Shown: positions 9,703-20,403, counted from the first letter of the stretch. The stretch: DNA of 64,000 nt from Bacillota bacterium (GCA_028724185.1 JAQYDN010000007.1:25447-89446), one strand, 5' to 3'. Numbers and translations: made by a program. The notes: generated by a model from the letters alone, not told the origin.

Positions 9703-10473
9703 ATGAGACAATTTATCGTCGACGCGTTTACCGATACCGTATTTAAGGGCAATCCCGCCGCCGTCTGTCTGCCCGACCGCCCCCTCTCCGACGAGCTGAT
9801 GCTCAAGATCGCGATGGAAAATAATCTCTCCGAGACGGCCTTTATCGCCAAGGACGGAGAGAATTACTTATTGAGGTGGTTTACCCCGAAAGAGGAAGTC
9901 GACCTATGCGGACACGCGACGCTCGCGAGCGCCTTTATCGTCTTAAATGTCTTGGAGCGCGACCGCAACGACGTGACCTTCGATACCCTCTCGGGCAAGT
10001 TGAAGGTTGCGCGGCGGGGCGATCTCTTCGAGATGGACTTTCCCGCCTACGAACTCGAGCCCGTCGCGGTCACAAGGGCGATGGAGGAGGCCGTCGGCGC
10101 AAAACCGCGCGAGGCGTACATGGGCCGCGACCTTCTCCTCGTCATGGACGACGACTACGACATCGATACCTACCCCGATATGAAAAAGGTCCTCGCCTTG
10201 GACGGCCTGCTCCTGCACGTCACCAAGCGCGGCGACGAGTACGACTGCATCTCCCGCTCCTTCGCCCCGAAGCTGAACGTCCCCGAGGATCCCGTCTGCG
10301 GATCGGGGCACTGTCACATCTCGGTGTATTGGTCGAGTGTACTCCACAAGCCCGACATCCTCGCATTTCAAGCGAGTCCGCGCACGGGCATATTGCATAC
10401 CTCGGTCATCGGCGACCGCGTCACCCTGGCGGGCGGAGCCGTCCTGTACTCCCGCGGACAGATCCATATTTAG
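9703..10473 (+). CDS. PhzF family isomerase
   Basis: VDAFTDTVFKGNPAAVC...LSETAFI...DLCGHATLASAFI; DPVCGSGHCHI. Confidence 0.93.
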   Translation: MRQFIVDAFTDTVFKGNPAAVCLPDRPLSDELMLKIAMENNLSETAFIAKDGENYLLRWFTPKEEVDLCGHATLASAFIVLNVLERDRNDVTFDTLSGKLKVARRGDLFEMDFPAYELEPVAVTRAMEEAVGAKPREAYMGRDLLLVMDDDYDIDTYPDMKKVLALDGLLLHVTKRGDEYDCISRSFAPKLNVPEDPVCGSGHCHISVYWSSVLHKPDILAFQASPRTGILHTSVIGDRVTLAGGAVLYSRGQIHI

Positions 10474-10540
10474 TAGGATTCAATCGTTTATAAACATAGC
10501 GGCCGTTCCATCGCGAGCGGCGACAACTTTTATCACACAC

Positions 10541-10577
10541 AAAAGAGGCGAGCGTCGCGCGACACTCGCCTCTTTTT
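10541..10577. terminator. Intrinsic terminator between convergent genes
   Basis: aaaagaggcgagcgtcgcgcgacactcgcctcttttt. Confidence 0.85.
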
Positions 10578-10587
10578 ATTTCATAGT

Positions 10588-11616
10588 TCAGCGCTCTATC
10601 CGCATCCCCGTCTCGCGCGAAAAGACATGCACGTCGTCCTCGTCTCTCACCTCGAGCGAGTAGGTCTCGCCGATCTTTTTCTCCTCTTCCTCGGCGCTCA
10701 TGACCTTCAAGGTCGTCTCTCCTTTTTCCAGATAGTAGTAGCGGAGCGCGCCGTGATTTTCGGCGAGCCGCAAGGTAAACTCGCCCCCTTCCGCCATGCG
10801 CAGGTTTTCAGGGCGTATCCCCAAGACGACTTCCTCGTCGAAGGTCGGAAGCGAGAGAAGAAGGCTCTCTCTGCCTTCCCTTTCCCCGAGAAAGTTCATC
10901 GTCACCGAGCCGATAAAACTCGCGACGAAGAGATTTTCGGGACGCTTGTAGATTTCTGTCGGCGTCCCGATCTGCTGAATCTTCCCCTTGTCCAACACGA
11001 CGATGCGATCGGCCATCGTCATCGCCTCGGTCTGGTCGTGGGTCACATAGACCATCGCGACCCCGAGGTCTCTCTGCAGCTCGACGATCTCGTGGCGCAT
11101 CTGGACGCGAAGTTTCGCATCCAAGTTGGAGAGGGGCTCGTCCATCAAAAAGACCTTCGGATCCCGGACCATCGCCCGGCCGAGCGCGACGCGCTGTCTC
11201 TGCCCACCGGAGAGGGCGCCGGGTTTCTTCTTCAAGATATCTTCGAGCTCCAGCGCCTCGGCGGCGCGGGAAACTTTTCTCTCGATCTCCTCTTTCGGCG
11301 TCTTTCGAATCTTCAACCCGAACGCCATGTTCTCGTAGACGTCGAGGTGGGGGTAGAGCGCGTAGGACTGAAAGACCATCGCGATGTCCCGATCCTTCGG
11401 TTCGACATCCGCAATGTCCCTTCCGTCCAAAAAGATCTCTCCCTCCGTCGCCTCCTCGAGTCCCGCGATGATTCGAAGCAGCGTCGATTTTCCGCATCCG
11501 GAGGGGCCGAGCAGCGCGAGGAGTTCCCTATCCTTCACCGAAAAGTTGATGTCTTCGAGCGCCCTCGTGCCGTCGTCGTATACTTTGGTAATGCCTTGTA
11601 AGTTTAAATTTGCCAT
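10588..11616 (-). CDS. ABC transporter ATP-binding protein (carbohydrate, MsmK/UgpC-like)
   Basis: Walker A GPSGCGKSTLLRIIAG, signature LSGGQRQRVALGRAMV, TOBE-like C-terminus. Confidence 0.92.
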   Translation of the reverse strand: MANLNLQGITKVYDDGTRALEDINFSVKDRELLALLGPSGCGKSTLLRIIAGLEEATEGEIFLDGRDIADVEPKDRDIAMVFQSYALYPHLDVYENMAFGLKIRKTPKEEIERKVSRAAEALELEDILKKKPGALSGGQRQRVALGRAMVRDPKVFLMDEPLSNLDAKLRVQMRHEIVELQRDLGVAMVYVTHDQTEAMTMADRIVVLDKGKIQQIGTPTEIYKRPENLFVASFIGSVTMNFLGEREGRESLLLSLPTFDEEVVLGIRPENLRMAEGGEFTLRLAENHGALRYYYLEKGETTLKVMSAEEEEKKIGETYSLEVRDEDDVHVFSRETGMRIER

Positions 11617-11619
11617 CGT

Positions 11620-12465
11620 CTATCCTTTCACCGATCCGCGCAAGATGCCCTGTACTAAGAATTTCCTGAATATCACCGCCAAGAGCGCCGGCGGCAGCAC
11701 CGCAAAGATACCCGATGCCGCGATCATGCCGACGCTGATCACATCGCGCCCCACGAAGTCCGAGAGAACCAGGGTGATGGGCTTGTGCGCGGGCGAACTC
11801 GTGAGGATTAAGGGGATCTGGTACTGGTTCCACGCCATCAACACGATCATGAGCGCCGAGGCGGCGAGGATGGGTTTTGAGAGCGGCAGCGCCAATTTAA
11901 AGAAGATCTGGCGCTCGCTGCAACCATCGACCCTCGCGGCCTCCCACAACTCCCCGGGAATCTGCTCGAGGTAGTTCGTCATCATCCACGTGTTGACGGG
12001 AAGGAGGGAGGAGACGTAGATGAGAGCGGTAAAGAAGAGTTTATCCAACAGGCCGAAGCGGGCGTAGACCGCATAGATCGGGATGATCGTCGTAAAGACG
12101 GGGATGACCATGGAGATCAACAGCGCCGTCAGGAGGAATCGCCGTCCCTTAAAGCGGTAGCGCGCGTAGGCGTAGGCGGAGAGGTAGGAGATCGGAAGCC
12201 CGAGCCCCAGCGTCATGAGCACGGCGAACAGGGAGTTTTTCAAGGCGCCGAAGACGAGCGCGTGTTCCTTGCTCGCCGGATCGAAAAGGCGCGCGTAGTT
12301 TCCGCCGTAGATATGCGCGGGGACAATCCCGCCGTCGCGCGTCAATATGCTCGTCTCCTCGGTCAAGCTGAGCGAGAGGAGCCACAAGAGCGGCCCGAGC
12401 GTCAGGATCAGAAAGAGGATCACGGCCAGGACGTAGAGGATTTGATTTTTTCTCGTCGTTTTCAT
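11620..12465 (-). CDS. Carbohydrate ABC transporter permease (MalG-like)
   Basis: EAA-type loop ELWEAARVDGCSERQIFFKLALPLSKPILA. Confidence 0.9.
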   Translation of the reverse strand: MKTTRKNQILYVLAVILFLILTLGPLLWLLSLSLTEETSILTRDGGIVPAHIYGGNYARLFDPASKEHALVFGALKNSLFAVLMTLGLGLPISYLSAYAYARYRFKGRRFLLTALLISMVIPVFTTIIPIYAVYARFGLLDKLFFTALIYVSSLLPVNTWMMTNYLEQIPGELWEAARVDGCSERQIFFKLALPLSKPILAASALMIVLMAWNQYQIPLILTSSPAHKPITLVLSDFVGRDVISVGMIAASGIFAVLPPALLAVIFRKFLVQGILRGSVKG

Positions 12466-13326
12466 CTAAGCCTCCGTCATATCTTTAATATAGAAGTAAC
12501 TGATTACGGCGGAAAGGAGCATAATCACGTAGGTGATCGCCGAGCCGTAACCGAAGTCGAGGTAGCTGAAGGTGTGGAGGTAATTGTTCACGAGGAGCGT
12601 CTGGCTGTCCAGACGAAACCCCACCATCGCGATCACCTCGTCGAAGATATTCATCGCCGCCATCAAGATCTTCACGAGCACGACGGAGAGCGACGGCAGG
12701 ATGAGCGGGAAGGTGATCTTTCTAAAAGACTGCCATCGGCTGCTTCCGTCCACCTTTGCCGCGTCGTAAAGCTCCGAGGGGATGCTCTGGAGGTTGGCGA
12801 GGATGAGCAGCGCGCAAAACGGCACGACCCGCCACGACGTCGCCACGGAGACGACGATCAAAAAGAGAAACGGATGGGTCGTAAAGGAGATGGGATCGAC
12901 GATCAGCCCCGCCCCTATGAGCAGGCGGTTCATCAGGCCGTATCCCGGATAAAAGATAAAATTCCACATCATGCCGTTTACGAGGGGCGGCAACGCCCAC
13001 GGGATAATCGCCACCGCCGTTAGAAGCGAGGTCACTTTCGTCCTCCGGTTCAACAACAGCGCGACGAAAAGGGACGCGAGCAAGGTAAATATCCCCACGA
13101 AGAGCATAATCCACAGGCTGTTTTTAAGCGCCAGGTGAAAATCCGAGGCGCCCAGGACCTTTACGTAATTTTTAAGGCCGATAAACCGGATGTCGTCCGG
13201 CTCTTTTAAGTTGTACTCCTGCAAACTGAACACGAATGTGCGGAGGATCGGAAGCATGACCGTCGCGATCATAATGAACAGGCCCGGCAAGAGGAGGAGC
13301 ACGGGGGCTTTTCTGCTTTTATTCAT
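12466..13326 (-). CDS. Sugar ABC transporter permease (MalF-like)
   Basis: EAA loop ELYDAAKVDGSSRWQSFRKITFPLILPSL. Confidence 0.9.
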   Translation of the reverse strand: MNKSRKAPVLLLLPGLFIMIATVMLPILRTFVFSLQEYNLKEPDDIRFIGLKNYVKVLGASDFHLALKNSLWIMLFVGIFTLLASLFVALLLNRRTKVTSLLTAVAIIPWALPPLVNGMMWNFIFYPGYGLMNRLLIGAGLIVDPISFTTHPFLFLIVVSVATSWRVVPFCALLILANLQSIPSELYDAAKVDGSSRWQSFRKITFPLILPSLSVVLVKILMAAMNIFDEVIAMVGFRLDSQTLLVNNYLHTFSYLDFGYGSAITYVIMLLSAVISYFYIKDMTEA

Positions 13327-13368
13327 CGTTCACCTCAAGAAAGAAGGCGACCCCGAGGTCGCCTGAGT

Positions 13369-14673
13369 TTATTTGCTTTCCGCCAAAATGTCGTCGACGG
13401 CCGTCTTAATCTTATCCGCCGCTTGATCGGCAGAGAGTTTGCCCGAGGTCATTTGGTTGGTCGTGTTGAAGATCTCGGTGCTCATTTCCGTGTAATTCTT
13501 CGGAACGCCGTTCGGGAACGGGGACTCGATCATCTTGGACAGTTCGACCATCGCGCCGCTGTCTTTGATCGCGCCGCTGTCGACGAGCTCGTTTAAGACG
13601 GAGTTTCTCGTCGGAAGCGTGGAGAGTTCTTCAAACATCTTTTCCTGATTCTTCTTGGACGTGTACCATTCGACCCACTTCTTCGCGGCTTCGGGATGCT
13701 CCGTGTAGTTGGAGATACCGACGCCTTCGGCAAACGGCACGGTCGCCGTCGCGGGAGCCTCTTTACCCGGGAGGACGATCGGCTTAACTTGGCCGACGAC
13801 TTCGCTCTGTTCGGCGTCGTCGATTCTCGTGACGTAGGAAGACGGTCCGACCATAAAGGCGGCGTCTCCGGAGAGAATCTTTGCATAGGCCATTTGACCG
13901 CTGATTTCCGCATTTGCGGGGTCGATCAAGCCCGCCTGCATAAACGTATCGACGGTTTCGAGGCCGTCTTTAAGGGCGTCCTGATTGATCGTATTGTCGT
14001 CGTTAAAGAGTCCGCCGTTTCGCGTGTAGGCGAGCCACATTAAACTCGTGCTGGTGCTTTCGTCGGCTTTTAAGGCGTAGGCGAAGGGGTATTCACAGAT
14101 TCCCTCGTCTTTTAACTTTTTGCTCGCCTCGAAGACGTCGTCCCACGTCTTGGGCTCGTCCGCGCCGACTTTGTCGAACATCTCCTTGTTATAGTAGGCG
14201 ATGCGGAAGTCGTTGGCGTACGGCATGCCGTAGGCCTTGCCGTCGACGGAAAATGTCTCGAGCGTCGGCATGTCGGCCTTGTCTTCTTCCGATACCTCGA
14301 TCGGCAGGAGCCAGTCGGCGCTTTGGAATTCCCCGACCCAGGACCAGTCGAGTTCGAAGACGTCCGCGGCGATCTGCTTTCCTGCAGCCGCCGTCGCGAC
14401 CTTTTCGCGGATGTCGTCCCAACCGGTGGGGATGACGTCGACGGTGATGCCCGTCTCGTCTTTAAATTCCTTGAGCATCTCGTCGGTGGGAGCGCCCCAG
14501 TCCGGAATCATAAAACTGATGGTCACATCGTCCATCTTTTCCGCGCTTTCCGCGGTATTCGCATCGGCCGCGCCGTCGTTTGTCGCCTCGTCCTTATCGT
14601 TTGCGTTGCCGCAAGCGGCGAGCACGAGCACGAGCGAAAGAAGCAGTGCCGAGAGCACATATTTTTTCTTCAT
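13369..14673 (-). CDS. Extracellular solute-binding lipoprotein (sugar ABC transporter)
   Basis: Lipobox LVLAACGNAND; family 1 SBP-like fold motifs. Confidence 0.92.
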   Translation of the reverse strand: MKKKYVLSALLLSLVLVLAACGNANDKDEATNDGAADANTAESAEKMDDVTISFMIPDWGAPTDEMLKEFKDETGITVDVIPTGWDDIREKVATAAAGKQIAADVFELDWSWVGEFQSADWLLPIEVSEEDKADMPTLETFSVDGKAYGMPYANDFRIAYYNKEMFDKVGADEPKTWDDVFEASKKLKDEGICEYPFAYALKADESTSTSLMWLAYTRNGGLFNDDNTINQDALKDGLETVDTFMQAGLIDPANAEISGQMAYAKILSGDAAFMVGPSSYVTRIDDAEQSEVVGQVKPIVLPGKEAPATATVPFAEGVGISNYTEHPEAAKKWVEWYTSKKNQEKMFEELSTLPTRNSVLNELVDSGAIKDSGAMVELSKMIESPFPNGVPKNYTEMSTEIFNTTNQMTSGKLSADQAADKIKTAVDDILAESK

Positions 14674-14831
14674 GTCCTTCCCTTTCTATAGTCTCTCTTA
14701 TTGCATGGTGTACTATATAATAGTTTACTAATCCCGCAATCCTTTTACAATTCTTTTACTTTATATTGGTATTTACTATGTCATTTTTCCTTTTTTTGTT
14801 TTTTCTATAGTCGATCTCCCTCGCCGCAAAG

Positions 14832-14857
14832 AAAAAACCTCGGCACGCGCCGAGGTT
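14832..14857 (-). terminator. Intrinsic terminator after comF
   Basis: aacctcggcgcgtgccgaggttttttc on the minus strand. Confidence 0.85.
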
Positions 14858-14866
14858 CTCTACCCC

Positions 14867-15493
14867 TTATTCCGCATAGGCAACGGACGCCTTCATACAC
14901 GCGAGGCCGACGACCTCGCGGGCTCCCGCCTCCTCGAGGGCGCGCGCACAATTTCGCATCGTCGCGCCGGTGGTGTAGGTGTCGTCGATCAAGAGGACCC
15001 GTCCCCGGACGGGCGCAGCGGAAAACGCGCGATCGACGTTTTTTATGCGCTCCTTCGCCGAGAGGCCGATCTGGTCTTTGACGCGCCGGTTAAGCGTAAG
15101 ACCCGCGTAGAGGGGCATTCCGAGTCGGTCGCTTATCGCCCGCGCCACGCGCTCCGGCGGGTTGAATCCGCGCACGCGCCGTTTTTTCGGCGAGATGGGG
15201 ACGACCGCGATCACATCCGCACGGTGCAGGTCACGCGCGAGCAAAAAGTCGATCGCGATCTCCGCGAGGACGTCGGCCCAAAAGATCTCGCCGCGGTATT
15301 TCAGACCGCGAATTATCTTCGAGGAGAGCTTGTTTTCCCCGAAGAGGGCGTAGGCGGGAAACTCCCTCTCCGAAAGAATCCTCTCCCCGTAAAACGGAAG
15401 GGCGTCGAGGCAGCGCTCGCAGAACCCGAAGCGCGACTTCGGCCTCTCCATACACATCACGCATCCGCCGGAGTAAAAGACGGGAACTACCAC
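14867..15493 (-). CDS. ComF family phosphoribosyltransferase-like protein
   Basis: Zn-finger-like CVMCMERPKSRFGFCERC; PRPP motif VLLIDDTYTTGATMRNCARAL; GTG start behind GGAGGA, overlapping the recD2 stop. Confidence 0.88.
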   Translation of the reverse strand: MVVPVFYSGGCVMCMERPKSRFGFCERCLDALPFYGERILSEREFPAYALFGENKLSSKIIRGLKYRGEIFWADVLAEIAIDFLLARDLHRADVIAVVPISPKKRRVRGFNPPERVARAISDRLGMPLYAGLTLNRRVKDQIGLSAKERIKNVDRAFSAAPVRGRVLLIDDTYTTGATMRNCARALEEAGAREVVGLACMKASVAYAE

Positions 15494-17670
15494 GGCACGT
15501 CCTCCTTTAACAGCTTGTCGAGGTCGGAATAGCGCGACTCGATGCGGTTGTTTTCGATCATTCGCGCCATCGCCTGTGGGTTTCCCACGAGGACGACGAC
15601 GCTCTTTGCCCGCGTCACCCCGGTATAGAGCAGGTTTCTCGTATAGAGCATGGGCGGACCGCTCAGGATCGGGATCACCACGATCGGAAATTCCGATCCC
15701 TGGGACTTGTGGATCGTCGTGGCGTAGGCGGGCTGAAGTTCGGGGAGGGTCTCCCTCGTATAGGTGCACACCTTATCGTCGTAGTAGACCTTTAGATATT
15801 CCCCGTCGGGGTCGACGGCGCTCACGCGGCCCAAGTCGCCGTTAAAGACGCCGGTACCCTCGTTGTCGAAGACAGCGGTATTCGACTTCCATTCCATCTC
15901 GTAGTTGTTTTTCGTCTGCATCACCTTGTCGCCGACCCGATAGGTGAAGCCGCGAAAATCGAGTCCTTTTTTCGACGCGTTCAATTCGCGCTGCAGCGCC
16001 ACATTTAAGTTTTCGATGCCGCAGACGCCCTTTTTCATCGGCGCGAGGACCTGGATGTCGTCGAAGGGATCGGCGTCGTAAAACGCGGGCAGCCGGTCCT
16101 TAACGAGCGAGGTAATGAGCGCGAGGACGCGCTTGGGATCCGGCTCCTCGATAAAGAAGAAGTCGGTACCCTTCGCATTCACAATCGGCGGCTTGCCGTG
16201 GTTGATGCGGTGCGCGTTTTTGACAATGTAGGACGACTCGGCCTGGCGGAAGATTTCGTCGAGGCGCACGGTCTCGACCTCTCCCGAGGAGAGAATGTCC
16301 CTAAGGACGTTTCCCGCGCCCACCGGCGGCAGCTGGTCGCCGTCGCCCACGAGGATGAGGTGCGTCTTATCCTTCAGCGAATCGAGCAGGTCCCGCATCA
16401 AGAGCAGGTCGATCATGCTCGCTTCGTCGACGATCACGACGTCAGAGTCGATCTCATCGCCCGAGACGAGGGAATCGGTGCCCTCCTCGTCGATATAGTC
16501 GTATTTTAAGAGCCTGTGGATCGTCGAGGCGCTCCTTCCCGTCGCCTGTTCCATGCGCTTCGCCGCGCGTCCCGTCGGAGCCGCGAGGGCGACGGAGAGC
16601 TTGAGTTTTTCCATCGCCTCGACGATGGCCCTGAGCGTCGTCGTCTTCCCCGTCCCGGGGCCGCCCGTGATGACGAGGAGGTTCGAATCGACGGCGCGGG
16701 AGAGCGCCTCCTTTTGGCGATCGGCAAGGTCGACGTCGAGCGATTTCGAAACCGCCTCGACCATGTCCTCGGCCATGTGCTCGGCGAGGTCGATCTTCCC
16801 CCGCCTCTTGAGCTCGCGCGCCACAAAAGATTCGGCGCGGAAGTACTTTAAAAAGTAGACCTTGATCCCCTCGCGGTCGACGATGTAGATCTCGGGATCG
16901 ACGGCGAGTTTGACGAGGTACTCCTCGAGAAAGTCGTCCTCGACCCCGAGGACCGAGGCGGCCTCCGCGATGAGCGTCTCCTTCGGCAGATAACAGTGTC
17001 CATCCTGCACGGCGCGCGAGAGCGCGAACTTCATGCCGGCGACCATGCGCCGCTCGTCCTCCCGCCCGATGCCGACCTTTTGGGCGATGGCGTCGGCCTT
17101 TAAAAATCCGATCCCGCGCACGCGGTCGGCGAGCCGGTAGGGATCGCCTTCAATGACGTGGATCGACTCGTTGCCGTAGACTTTGTAAATCGAAAGCGCT
17201 TCTTTGTTGGAGAGTTCGTAGTCGGCGGCGTCCAGCAAAAAGGCGCGCATGTCCTTCTGCTTCTCGAGCGTCTCCAGGATGACCGCGAGTTTCTTTTCGC
17301 CGATGCCTTCGACTTCCTCGAGTCGCTCCGGCGCCTCCTCAATGACATCCAAGGTCTCATCGCCGAAAGTGTCGACGATTTTTTTCGCCGTCACCTTCCC
17401 CACATGCGGAATAAGGCCACCGGAAAGGTAGCTTATCACCGCCGCTCTTCCCCGTGGCCTTATCTTCGTCACGCTCTCGAATTGGAACTGTTCCCCGTAC
17501 TTCGGGTGCCAAATCAGTTCGCCTTCGAGGCGTAAATGTTCTTGTTCGTGTAAGGCGATATGGGATCCGACGACGACGATGTCGCTGTCTTCTGTCACGA
17601 AGTTCGCGACGGTATAACCGTTGTCCTCATTTCTGAAGATTATGTGATCCAATACGCCTTCTATTTGCAA
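15487..17670 (-). CDS. recD2: RecD2-type ATP-dependent DNA helicase
   Basis: N-terminal HhH region, Walker A ITGGPGTGKTTTLRAI, C-terminal ATTIHKSQGSEFPIVV; TTG start. Confidence 0.93.
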   Translation of the reverse strand: MQIEGVLDHIIFRNEDNGYTVANFVTEDSDIVVVGSHIALHEQEHLRLEGELIWHPKYGEQFQFESVTKIRPRGRAAVISYLSGGLIPHVGKVTAKKIVDTFGDETLDVIEEAPERLEEVEGIGEKKLAVILETLEKQKDMRAFLLDAADYELSNKEALSIYKVYGNESIHVIEGDPYRLADRVRGIGFLKADAIAQKVGIGREDERRMVAGMKFALSRAVQDGHCYLPKETLIAEAASVLGVEDDFLEEYLVKLAVDPEIYIVDREGIKVYFLKYFRAESFVARELKRRGKIDLAEHMAEDMVEAVSKSLDVDLADRQKEALSRAVDSNLLVITGGPGTGKTTTLRAIVEAMEKLKLSVALAAPTGRAAKRMEQATGRSASTIHRLLKYDYIDEEGTDSLVSGDEIDSDVVIVDEASMIDLLLMRDLLDSLKDKTHLILVGDGDQLPPVGAGNVLRDILSSGEVETVRLDEIFRQAESSYIVKNAHRINHGKPPIVNAKGTDFFFIEEPDPKRVLALITSLVKDRLPAFYDADPFDDIQVLAPMKKGVCGIENLNVALQRELNASKKGLDFRGFTYRVGDKVMQTKNNYEMEWKSNTAVFDNEGTGVFNGDLGRVSAVDPDGEYLKVYYDDKVCTYTRETLPELQPAYATTIHKSQGSEFPIVVIPILSGPPMLYTRNLLYTGVTRAKSVVVLVGNPQAMARMIENNRIESRYSDLDKLLKEDVPW

Positions 17671-17676
17671 AATATC

Positions 17677-18861
17677 CTACTTTCTGTTTTTAAGCGCCTC
17701 TTTGATCGCATCGACCTTGTCGGTCTTCTCCCACGGAACGTTCAAGTCCTCGCGACCGAAGTGGCCGTATGCCGCGACGTCCTTGTACATCGGACGGAAC
17801 AGGTCGAGGTTCTTAATGATGGCCGCCGGACGAAGGTCGAATACTTGGTTGACCAATTCTTCGATTTCGTTGTCGCTCAGCTCCGAAGTGCCGTAGCTTT
17901 CGACGTAAACCGAGAGCGGGCGCGCGATGCCGATGGCGTAGCTTAATCCGATTTCGCAACGGTCGCAGACGCCTGCGGCGACCAGGTTCTTTGCGACGTA
18001 GCGTGCCGCATATGCCGCCGAACGGTCGACCTTGGTCGGGTCCTTGCCGGAGAATGCGCCGCCGCCGTGGCGTGCGTAGCCGCCGTAGGTGTCGACGATG
18101 ATCTTTCGTCCGGTGACGCCGGCGTCGGCGACGGGACCGCCCTTGACGAAGCGTCCGGTCGGGTTGACGTAGATCTTGGTGTCGTCGTCGATCAAGTCGT
18201 CGTCGACGACGGCGTCGATGACGTATTTCTTCATATCCTCGCGGATCTTATCCAACTCGACGTCGGGCTTGTGTTGGGTGCTGACGACGATGTTTTCGAG
18301 ACGGACCGGTTTTCCGTCCTGATATTCCACGGTAACTTGTGTCTTTCCGTCGGGGCAAAGGTAGTCGAGCGTTCCTTCTTTTCGAACGTCGGAGAGTTTC
18401 TTCGCCATTCTGTGCGCGAGCGAAATGGGAAGGGGCATGAGCTCTTCCGTTTCACGGCACGCATAGCCGAACATAATCCCCTGATCTCCGGCGCCGAATG
18501 CGTCGAATTCCTCGGTGTCGGCCTCTTTAAAGCGATCGACGCCCATGGCGATGTCGCCGCTTTGTTCCTTGATCGCGGAGATAACGGCGACGGAATCGGC
18601 CTCAAAGCCTTCCTGTACGCCTTGCGTGTAGCCGATGTCGCGAAGCGTCGTCCGAACGACGTTGGTGAAATCGACGTACGCGTTGGTGCTGATTTCACCC
18701 GTAATGACGACCATCCCCGTCGAGACCAGGCTCTCACACGCTACGCGAGCGTTCGGATCCTTCTCGAGAATTGCATCTAAAATACCGTCGGAGATTTGGT
18801 CGCACACCTTGTCGGGGTGACCTTCCGTTACCGATTCCGACGAAAATAACCACTTGTCCAT
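17677..18861 (-). CDS. metK: S-adenosylmethionine synthetase
   Basis: [58 protein letters not shown]. Confidence 0.98.
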   Translation of the reverse strand: MDKWLFSSESVTEGHPDKVCDQISDGILDAILEKDPNARVACESLVSTGMVVITGEISTNAYVDFTNVVRTTLRDIGYTQGVQEGFEADSVAVISAIKEQSGDIAMGVDRFKEADTEEFDAFGAGDQGIMFGYACRETEELMPLPISLAHRMAKKLSDVRKEGTLDYLCPDGKTQVTVEYQDGKPVRLENIVVSTQHKPDVELDKIREDMKKYVIDAVVDDDLIDDDTKIYVNPTGRFVKGGPVADAGVTGRKIIVDTYGGYARHGGGAFSGKDPTKVDRSAAYAARYVAKNLVAAGVCDRCEIGLSYAIGIARPLSVYVESYGTSELSDNEIEELVNQVFDLRPAAIIKNLDLFRPMYKDVAAYGHFGREDLNVPWEKTDKVDAIKEALKNRK

Positions 18862-18881
18862 GTCTTCCTCCTAACTTCACA

Positions 18882-19005
18882 AAAAAAGACCTGCACGCAG
18901 CAGGCCTTATTCTTATCTTCCAGACCTGACTGTCTGTAGGATTTAGCACCTGTTAAGGTTGCCGGGTTTCACAGTGCCTATTCACTCCACCGCTCTTAAT
19001 AAGAA
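18882..19005 (-). promoter_or_regulatory. SAM-I (S-box) riboswitch with terminator upstream of metK
   Basis: Minus strand: TTCTTATTAAGAGCGGTGGAG...GTGAAACCCGGCAACC...GGTGCTAAATCC...GAAGATAAGAA, then GGCCTGCTGCGTGCAGGTCTTTTTTT. Confidence 0.95.
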
Positions 19006-19054
19006 TGTTAACGAATCACATTATAACCCGAAAGGAAACTATTTGCAACGTTTT

Positions 19055-20389
19055 TTACGCGCGCCACACGCCTCTTTCCATCGCCTGTCTGGTTAATTCG
19101 TCGCGAAATTCGGGATGCGCGATGGAAATGAGCGCGCGCGCCCGCTCGGCGGTCGACTTGCCCTTTAAGTTGACGATGCCGTACTCGGTGACGACGTAGT
19201 TCGTCGTCGGCGCGGGCATCGTGACGATCGTCCCCGTCTCAAACGCGGGCACGATGTTCGATGTGCGCTTTCCATTCTTGTCGACGTGCGATGCGTGGAG
19301 ACAGATAAAGCTCATGCCCTCCGGAGCGAGATAGCTTCCGAGGGCGAAGTCCATCTGTCCGCCCGCCCCCGAAATATGGCGCATTCCCACGGTCTCGGAA
19401 CTCACCTCGCCGCGCAGATTGACGTGCAGAGCGGTGTTGATGCTCACCATGCGGCGCTGCTGCGCGATAATCGAGACGGCGTTGACGTAGTCGACCGGCG
19501 CCGTCATAAACTCGGGATTGTCCTCGACAAAGTCGTAGAGCTCCTGTGTCCCCGCGAGAAAGGCGTATACTTGGCGCCCCACGTCCAAGGTCTTTTTGCG
19601 ACCCGTAATCTTTCCCGCCTTCGCGATCCTCATAAAACTGTCCACGTACAATTCCGTGTGGACGCCCAGATCCTTGAGCGAACTTTGGGCGATGACATCG
19701 CCCACGGCGCCGGGGAGCGCTCCGATGCCGAGCTGCAGCGTCGAGCCGTCCTTCATCCGCTCGACGACGAGCTCCGCGATCTTGCAGTCGATGTCGCCGA
19801 AGGCCCGCTCCGTCGCCTCCACGAGCGGATGCGCCTCGACCTCGACGATGTAGTCGACGTCGTCCAAGTGGATCTCGCTCTCGCACCTTCCGTAGACCCG
19901 CGGCTGAGACGGGTTCACCTCGAGGATGACCGTCTTCGCCTTCTTCGCCTCTCTTAAAAAGTGGCTGCCGTCCAAGCCGAAGTTAAAGTAGCCGTGGCGG
20001 TCCATCTCGGCGGTCGTGAAGATGACCGCGTCGACCGCGAGGTTTTCGGCCATGTACCTCGGCATCTCACTAAACTTGATCGGTATGTGATTCGCCGTCC
20101 CCCGCTCGATCGCGCGGCGCACATCCGAGGAGGCGTGCCACGTCTGCCACTCAAACGGTCCTCCCGTTTCGAGAACTCGGGATGCGTCGAACAGGACGCC
20201 GTTTCGCACGACGACGTGATCGAGTTCGTCTTTCCGCGCGGCGAGCGCGGCGTCGAAGGCCCTCGGAAACATGACGCTGTAGCCCATCTCGATCGAGTCG
20301 CCGTCCCGAATCAGGCGCGCCGCCTCCTCGACCGTGATGCATTTTTGATCGTACTCTTTTTTTAATTCTCTGATGTCTCTTGTACTCAT
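19055..20389 (-). CDS. Acetyl-CoA hydrolase/transferase family (butyrate/4-hydroxybutyrate CoA-transferase-like)
   Basis: GALPGAVGDVI..., [31 protein letters not shown]. Confidence 0.88.
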   Translation of the reverse strand: MSTRDIRELKKEYDQKCITVEEAARLIRDGDSIEMGYSVMFPRAFDAALAARKDELDHVVVRNGVLFDASRVLETGGPFEWQTWHASSDVRRAIERGTANHIPIKFSEMPRYMAENLAVDAVIFTTAEMDRHGYFNFGLDGSHFLREAKKAKTVILEVNPSQPRVYGRCESEIHLDDVDYIVEVEAHPLVEATERAFGDIDCKIAELVVERMKDGSTLQLGIGALPGAVGDVIAQSSLKDLGVHTELYVDSFMRIAKAGKITGRKKTLDVGRQVYAFLAGTQELYDFVEDNPEFMTAPVDYVNAVSIIAQQRRMVSINTALHVNLRGEVSSETVGMRHISGAGGQMDFALGSYLAPEGMSFICLHASHVDKNGKRTSNIVPAFETGTIVTMPAPTTNYVVTEYGIVNLKGKSTAERARALISIAHPEFRDELTRQAMERGVWRA

Positions 20390-20403
20390 TGCTTTCCTCG
20401 TAT

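Noticed and set aside
10627-11601. 324-aa plus-strand ORF over ABC ATPase
   Set aside because: Antisense shadow of the real ATPase gene.
15494-15769. N-terminal extension of the ComF ORF
   Set aside because: Out-of-frame overlap with recD2; a GTG behind GGAGGA at 15493 is the better start.
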